Assembly (NCBI GenBank): GCA_934234275.1
Contig: CAKQHU010000061.1
Location: forward strand, 1-7,789
Reading direction: 5' to 3'
From: an uncultured Phascolarctobacterium sp.
GTDB taxonomy: Bacteria > Bacillota > Negativicutes > Acidaminococcales > Acidaminococcaceae
Length of the DNA stretch: 7,789 nt
Positions 5,947-7,789 of the stretch are shown one piece after another (the stretch's first letter is position 1; each line of letters starts with the position of its first letter). Made by a program: the position numbers and the translations under genes. Below the pieces are notes generated by a model. That model made no database searches, had not been told where the DNA came from, and was given only the letters and a program-made list of their open reading frames with translations.

Positions 5947-6438
5947 ATGAGTTTCGCCAAGAATAACATCTATGATTTGCTAAACGTTAAGAACATACCG
6001 TTTACCTGTACGGAACACCGACCGGTTTATTCCATTGAAGAACTTGATGCACTGGAAATACCTGCCGACGCCGTTATCTGCAAAAATTTATTTTTACGCA
6101 ACAGTAACGGTAACCAGCACTTCCTTCTGACCGTTCCCGCAGATACGCCTGTTGATCTCAAAGAGCTTGCAGTAAAGCTTGCAAGCTCCCGCCTCAGCTT
6201 CGCTTCGGCAGAGCGTCTGGAAAAATATCTCGGACTGCAGTCCGGCTTAGTTTCTCCCTTCGGCCTGTTGAACGATACAAGCAAAAGCGTTATCTTCGTC
6301 AGCAGTAAAAACTTACCGCCATCCGCCATCATCGGTATTCATCCGAACGATAACACCGCTACCGTCTGGCTTACTTTCGGCGATTTACTGACGCTATTGT
6401 CTGAACTGCAGGTAGAAGTAAAGCTAGTAGAAATGTAA
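5947..6438 (+). CDS. YbaK/ProX family aminoacyl-tRNA(Pro) editing deacylase
   Basis: The 163-residue protein belongs to the YbaK/EbsC/ProX superfamily of free-standing trans-editing deacylases related to the bacterial prolyl-tRNA synthetase insertion domain. They hydrolyse mischarged tRNA, typically Ala-tRNA(Pro) for the ProXp-ala (PrdX) branch. Seen: the conserved Lys46-Asn47 in VICKNLFLR (43-51), LLTVPADTPVDLKEL (60-73), the GLVSPFGLLND segment (100-110) and HPNDNTATVWL (132-142). The KN pair and the HPNDN motif fit the ProXp-ala type better than the Cys-tRNA(Pro)-specific YbaK. A TTG six bases upstream is also in frame, but AAGGAG (5934-5939) is 7 bases before the ATG at 5947, so the ATG is chosen. 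It is a single gene with its own promoter. A stem-loop overlaps the stop codon (6435-6455) but lacks a T tract. Confidence 0.93.
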   Translation: MSFAKNNIYDLLNVKNIPFTCTEHRPVYSIEELDALEIPADAVICKNLFLRNSNGNQHFLLTVPADTPVDLKELAVKLASSRLSFASAERLEKYLGLQSGLVSPFGLLNDTSKSVIFVSSKNLPPSAIIGIHPNDNTATVWLTFGDLLTLLSELQVEVKLVEM

Positions 6439-6505
6439 GTATAAAGCATACTTGCGTAAAATGAGCGTTAAGACTGCCCTCGCTGTGTCTAAAAAAACTG
6501 GACCT

Positions 6506-6636
6506 GTAACGTTTTTCCGCACTTTTCGCAATCATTTTGTCACGTTTTTCGCGTTTTATCATTGCTTTCTGTAACGTTTTTCCGTGTTTTTTGTGCCTTA
6601 TTCGTCACGTTTTTCCTGAAATATAGTAAAGATCCA
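6506..6636. repeat. Four phased 32-33 nt direct repeats with GT(A/C)ACGTTTTTC core
   Basis: Copies begin at 6506, 6539, 6571 and 6604, giving spacings of 33, 32 and 33 bases. The core GT[A/C]ACGTTTTTC is conserved in all four, with A in copies 1 and 3 and C in copies 2 and 4, which suggests a 65-base composite unit. The bases between cores are T-rich and diverged. The fourth repeat runs into the first IS200-type element near 6626. No gene is recognised between the ProX stop at 6438 and the IS transposase. The function is unknown. Confidence 0.75.
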
Positions 6637-6663
6637 CCCGCCTAGCGGGTGGCTTTTATTTTT
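6634..6663 (+). terminator. Hairpin at the transposase-distal end of IS copy 1, terminator-like on + strand
   Basis: A perfect 8-bp stem pairs CCACCCGC (6634-6641) with GCGGGTGG (6645-6652) around CTA, followed by CTTTTATTTTT. It has two plausible roles: the imperfect-palindrome substrate recognised by the HUH transposase, and a rho-independent terminator that would stop forward transcripts coming from the ProX side. An identical hairpin is at 7349-7367 in copy 2. Confidence 0.6.
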
Positions 6664-6732
6664 CGGGCATAGCCCTATCTTCAGCAGCCACACATAAATG
6701 TGTCTTTTATTGGCCTGCCAGCCATGCAATAA

Positions 6733-7206
6733 TTACTTGCTACCCATAAATGGGTCTTTAGGATCAAATAATACTAACTGGTCCATTTCTTTATCTCGCT
6801 CCAATTGATTTGCTATGTATTCTTTTATTGCAGTAGTATTTTTACCTACTGTATCTACATAGTATCCCTTACACCAAAATTCGCGATTTCGATATGCGAA
6901 TTTCATATTTCCAAACCGTTGAAACATCATCAGACTACTTTTTCCTTTTAAGTATCCTACGAAATACGAAACGCTCATTTTGGGCGGAATACTTAACAAC
7001 AGATGTACATGATCTGGACATACTTCTCCCTCTATTATTTCTACTCCTTTCCATCCGCATATTGTTCTTAATATATCCCTTATCGCCAATCTTTTTTCTT
7101 CATAAAAAATTTTTCTACGATATTTGGGCGCAAATACAATATGGTACTTACAATTCCACTTGGTATGTGCTAAACTATTTACGATATTATCTTGCTTTTT
7201 CGGCAT
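6733..7206 (-). CDS. tnpA: IS200/IS605-type HUH transposase TnpA
   Basis: The 157-residue protein is a Y1 HUH single-strand transposase of the IS200 type. These enzymes cut and join single-stranded element ends through a covalent 5'-phosphotyrosine link and act as dimers. Seen: the N-terminal KYHIVFAPKYRRK (20-32), the HUH motif His66-Val-His68 in CPDHVHLLLSIPP, FWCKGYYVDTVG (110-121), and Tyr130-x-x-x-Gln134 in KEYIANQ, the expected catalytic tyrosine helix. The length is typical and the frame is intact, so the enzyme may be active. AGGAGG at 7215-7220 lies 8 bases before ATG, but the same bases can pair with an upstream arm at 7263-7273, so translation is probably repressed. There is no companion tnpB. 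Confidence 0.95.
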   Translation of the reverse strand: MPKKQDNIVNSLAHTKWNCKYHIVFAPKYRRKIFYEEKRLAIRDILRTICGWKGVEIIEGEVCPDHVHLLLSIPPKMSVSYFVGYLKGKSSLMMFQRFGNMKFAYRNREFWCKGYYVDTVGKNTTAIKEYIANQLERDKEMDQLVLFDPKDPFMGSK

Positions 7207-7215
7207 TTTAATGTC

Positions 7216-7273
7216 CTCCTAATGTGTTTTTTACTTTGACTGGCAGGTCATTAGTATATTATCACATTAGGAG
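7216..7273 (-). promoter_or_regulatory. Leader stem that sequesters the tnpA ribosome binding site
   Basis: A perfect 11-bp inverted repeat (7216-7226 with 7263-7273, 36-base loop) lies in the tnpA leader. In the mRNA, CTCCTAATGTG pairs with CACATTAGGAG, whose last bases are part of the AGGAGG ribosome binding site. IS200 of enterobacteria is known to limit transposase synthesis by such a stem. Here the structure is read directly from the sequence, and its effect is inferred. Confidence 0.65.
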
Positions 7274-7308
7274 CTTCTTTTCTTTGCTCACCGCTTAAGC
7301 TCTTTTTT

Positions 7309-7334
7309 ACCCCGCCACAATGGCGGGGTTTTTG
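7309..7334 (+). terminator. Hairpin at the tnpA-proximal end of IS copy 1, terminator-like on + strand
   Basis: An 8-bp stem pairs ACCCCGCC (7309-7316) with GGCGGGGT (7322-7329) around ACAAT, followed by TTTTTG. It is probably the end palindrome bound by TnpA. Read on the plus strand it also has the form of a rho-independent terminator. Confidence 0.6.
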
Positions 7335-7447
7335 TATACAGTAAAGATCCACCCGCCTAGCGGGTGGCTTTTATTTTTCGGGCATAGCCCTATCTTCAGC
7401 AGCCACACATAAATGTGCCTTTTATTGGCCTGCCAGCCATGCAATTA

Positions 7448-7672
7448 TTACTTGCTACCCATAAATGGGTCTTTGGGATCAAATAACGCTAACTTGTCCA
7501 TCTCTTTATCTCGCTCCAACTGATTTGCTATGTATTCTTTTATTGCAGTAGTGTTTTTACCTACTGTATTTACATAGTATCCCTTGCACCAAAACTCGCG
7601 ATTTCGATATGCGAATTTCATATTCCAAACCTCTAAAACATCATCAGGCCACTTTTTCCCTTTAAGTATCCT
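7448..7672 (-). pseudogene. Truncated tnpA remnant in IS copy 2
   Basis: This fragment encodes the C-terminal half of the same transposase, from GYLKGKS to DPFMGSK and the stop. The start codon, N-terminal strand and HUH motif are deleted. The remnant also has a nonsense codon where copy 1 has Gln96 (TAG for CAA). A single-base deletion just after it, in the codons for Phe98-Asn100, breaks the frame. The catalytic Tyr-x-x-x-Gln segment is still readable. It cannot make a functional transposase. Confidence 0.9.
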
Positions 7673-7755
7673 GTGTTTTTACTTTGACTGGCAGGTCATT
7701 AGTATATTATCACATTAGGAGCTCTTTTTCTTTACTCACCGCTTAAGCTCTTTTT

Positions 7756-7783
7756 AACCCCGCCACAATGGCGGGGTTTTTGC
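7756..7783 (+). terminator. Hairpin at the tnpA-proximal end of IS copy 2, terminator-like on + strand
   Basis: A 9-bp stem pairs AACCCCGCC (7756-7764) with GGCGGGGTT (7770-7778) around ACAAT, with five T residues from 7777. It is the counterpart of 7309-7334 in copy 1, one base pair longer, and shows that the deleted copy keeps this end intact. Confidence 0.55.
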
Positions 7784-7789
7784 ATACAA

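Larger units (their letters stand above)
6626..7340 (-). mobile_element. IS200-group insertion sequence, copy 1 (complete)
   Basis: The element of about 715 bases carries a single HUH transposase gene on the minus strand, with a hairpin near each end (6634-6652 and 7309-7329) and no terminal inverted repeats, as in the IS200/IS605 family. Boundaries come from comparison with the deleted copy that abuts it: both share AGTAAAG at the transposase-distal end, and TTTTTG(T/C)ATACA at the transposase-proximal end. The exact cleavage positions are uncertain by a few bases. No tnpB is present, which places it in the IS200 group. On the minus strand the distal end reads GGATCTTTACT before the flank. 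Confidence 0.88.
7341..7789 (-). mobile_element. IS200-group element, copy 2: internally deleted, non-autonomous
   Basis: This copy abuts copy 1 head to tail. By eye it aligns over both ends: 7341-7672 matches about 6626-6958, with roughly 19 differences, mostly transitions, and 7673-7789 matches 7224-7340. About 265 bases (copy 1 positions 6959-7223) are missing, removing the start and HUH half of tnpA and the ribosome binding site. Both end hairpins remain, so it could in principle be mobilised by the intact TnpA. Its outer end coincides with the window end, so the far boundary is not certain. Confidence 0.85.

Noticed and set aside
6435..6455. Terminator for the ProX gene
   Set aside because: The stem overlaps the stop codon, is AT-rich with a wobble pair, and is not followed by a T tract.
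6371..6562. Minus-strand 63-codon frame covering the ProX end and the repeats
   Set aside because: It overlaps a confident gene on the other strand, has no ribosome binding site, and its lysine/arginine-rich start is just the complement of the T-rich repeats.
6506..6636. CRISPR array
   Set aside because: The period of about 33 bases recalls CRISPR, but only an 11-12 base core is conserved, there are four units, the remaining bases are low-complexity T-rich sequence, and no cas genes are present.
6894..7211. Forward 105-codon frame opposite tnpA
   Set aside because: It lies wholly on the antisense strand of a clearly recognised transposase, has no ribosome binding site and no recognisable family.
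6626..7789. IS605-type element with tnpB and guide RNA
   Set aside because: No tnpB-like frame is present on either strand; the shared ends enclose only tnpA, so it is an IS200-group element.

Overview
The window looks like a chromosomal stretch from a moderate-GC anaerobic member of the Firmicutes with a Gram-negative-type envelope. A Negativicutes of the Acidaminococcaceae/Phascolarctobacterium type is my best guess, from protein style, strong AGGAGG ribosome binding sites and gene content. This is inference; no rRNA or other marker gene is present.

Layout. Bases 1-69 are the C-terminal tail of a membrane protein, followed by a hairpin terminator. A peptidase M19 (membrane/renal dipeptidase-type) gene runs forward at 178-1125. 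A bidirectional terminator at 1162-1206 separates it from a convergent two-gene minus-strand unit: a CaiB/BaiF (family III) CoA-transferase (3477 to 2335, probable TTG start), then an exported M48 zinc metalloprotease (2293 to 1226). Divergent from this unit is a compact forward operon with its own extended -10 promoter: thiW (S component of a predicted thiazole ECF transporter), a 96-residue membrane protein of unknown function, and an ArsR/SmtB-type repressor carrying the CzrA/NmtR-like alpha-5 metal-ligand pattern. It ends in a strong terminator at 4765-4793. A minus-strand lipoprotein substrate-binding protein of an iron/phosphonate/spermidine-type ABC importer follows at 5798-4800, without permease or ATPase. 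A divergent promoter pair separates it from a YbaK/ProX-type mischarged-tRNA(Pro) editing deacylase (5947-6438).

From about 6500 the character changes. Four imperfect 32-33 nt repeats with a GT(A/C)ACGTTTTTC core lead directly into two head-to-tail copies of one IS200-group insertion sequence. Copy 1 (about 6626-7340) has an intact 157-residue HUH transposase on the minus strand, a leader that can hide its ribosome binding site in a perfect 11-bp stem, and a hairpin near each end. Copy 2 (about 7341-7789) keeps both ends but has lost about 265 bp, including the tnpA start and HUH motif, and is further damaged. It is a non-autonomous derivative.

Most of the window is ordinary metabolic and transport content. 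The parts most worth a second look are the phased 33-nt repeats beside the IS pair, the tandem intact-plus-deleted IS arrangement, and the pairing of a ThiW-type transporter with a probable metal-sensing repressor in one operon that lacks a TPP riboswitch.
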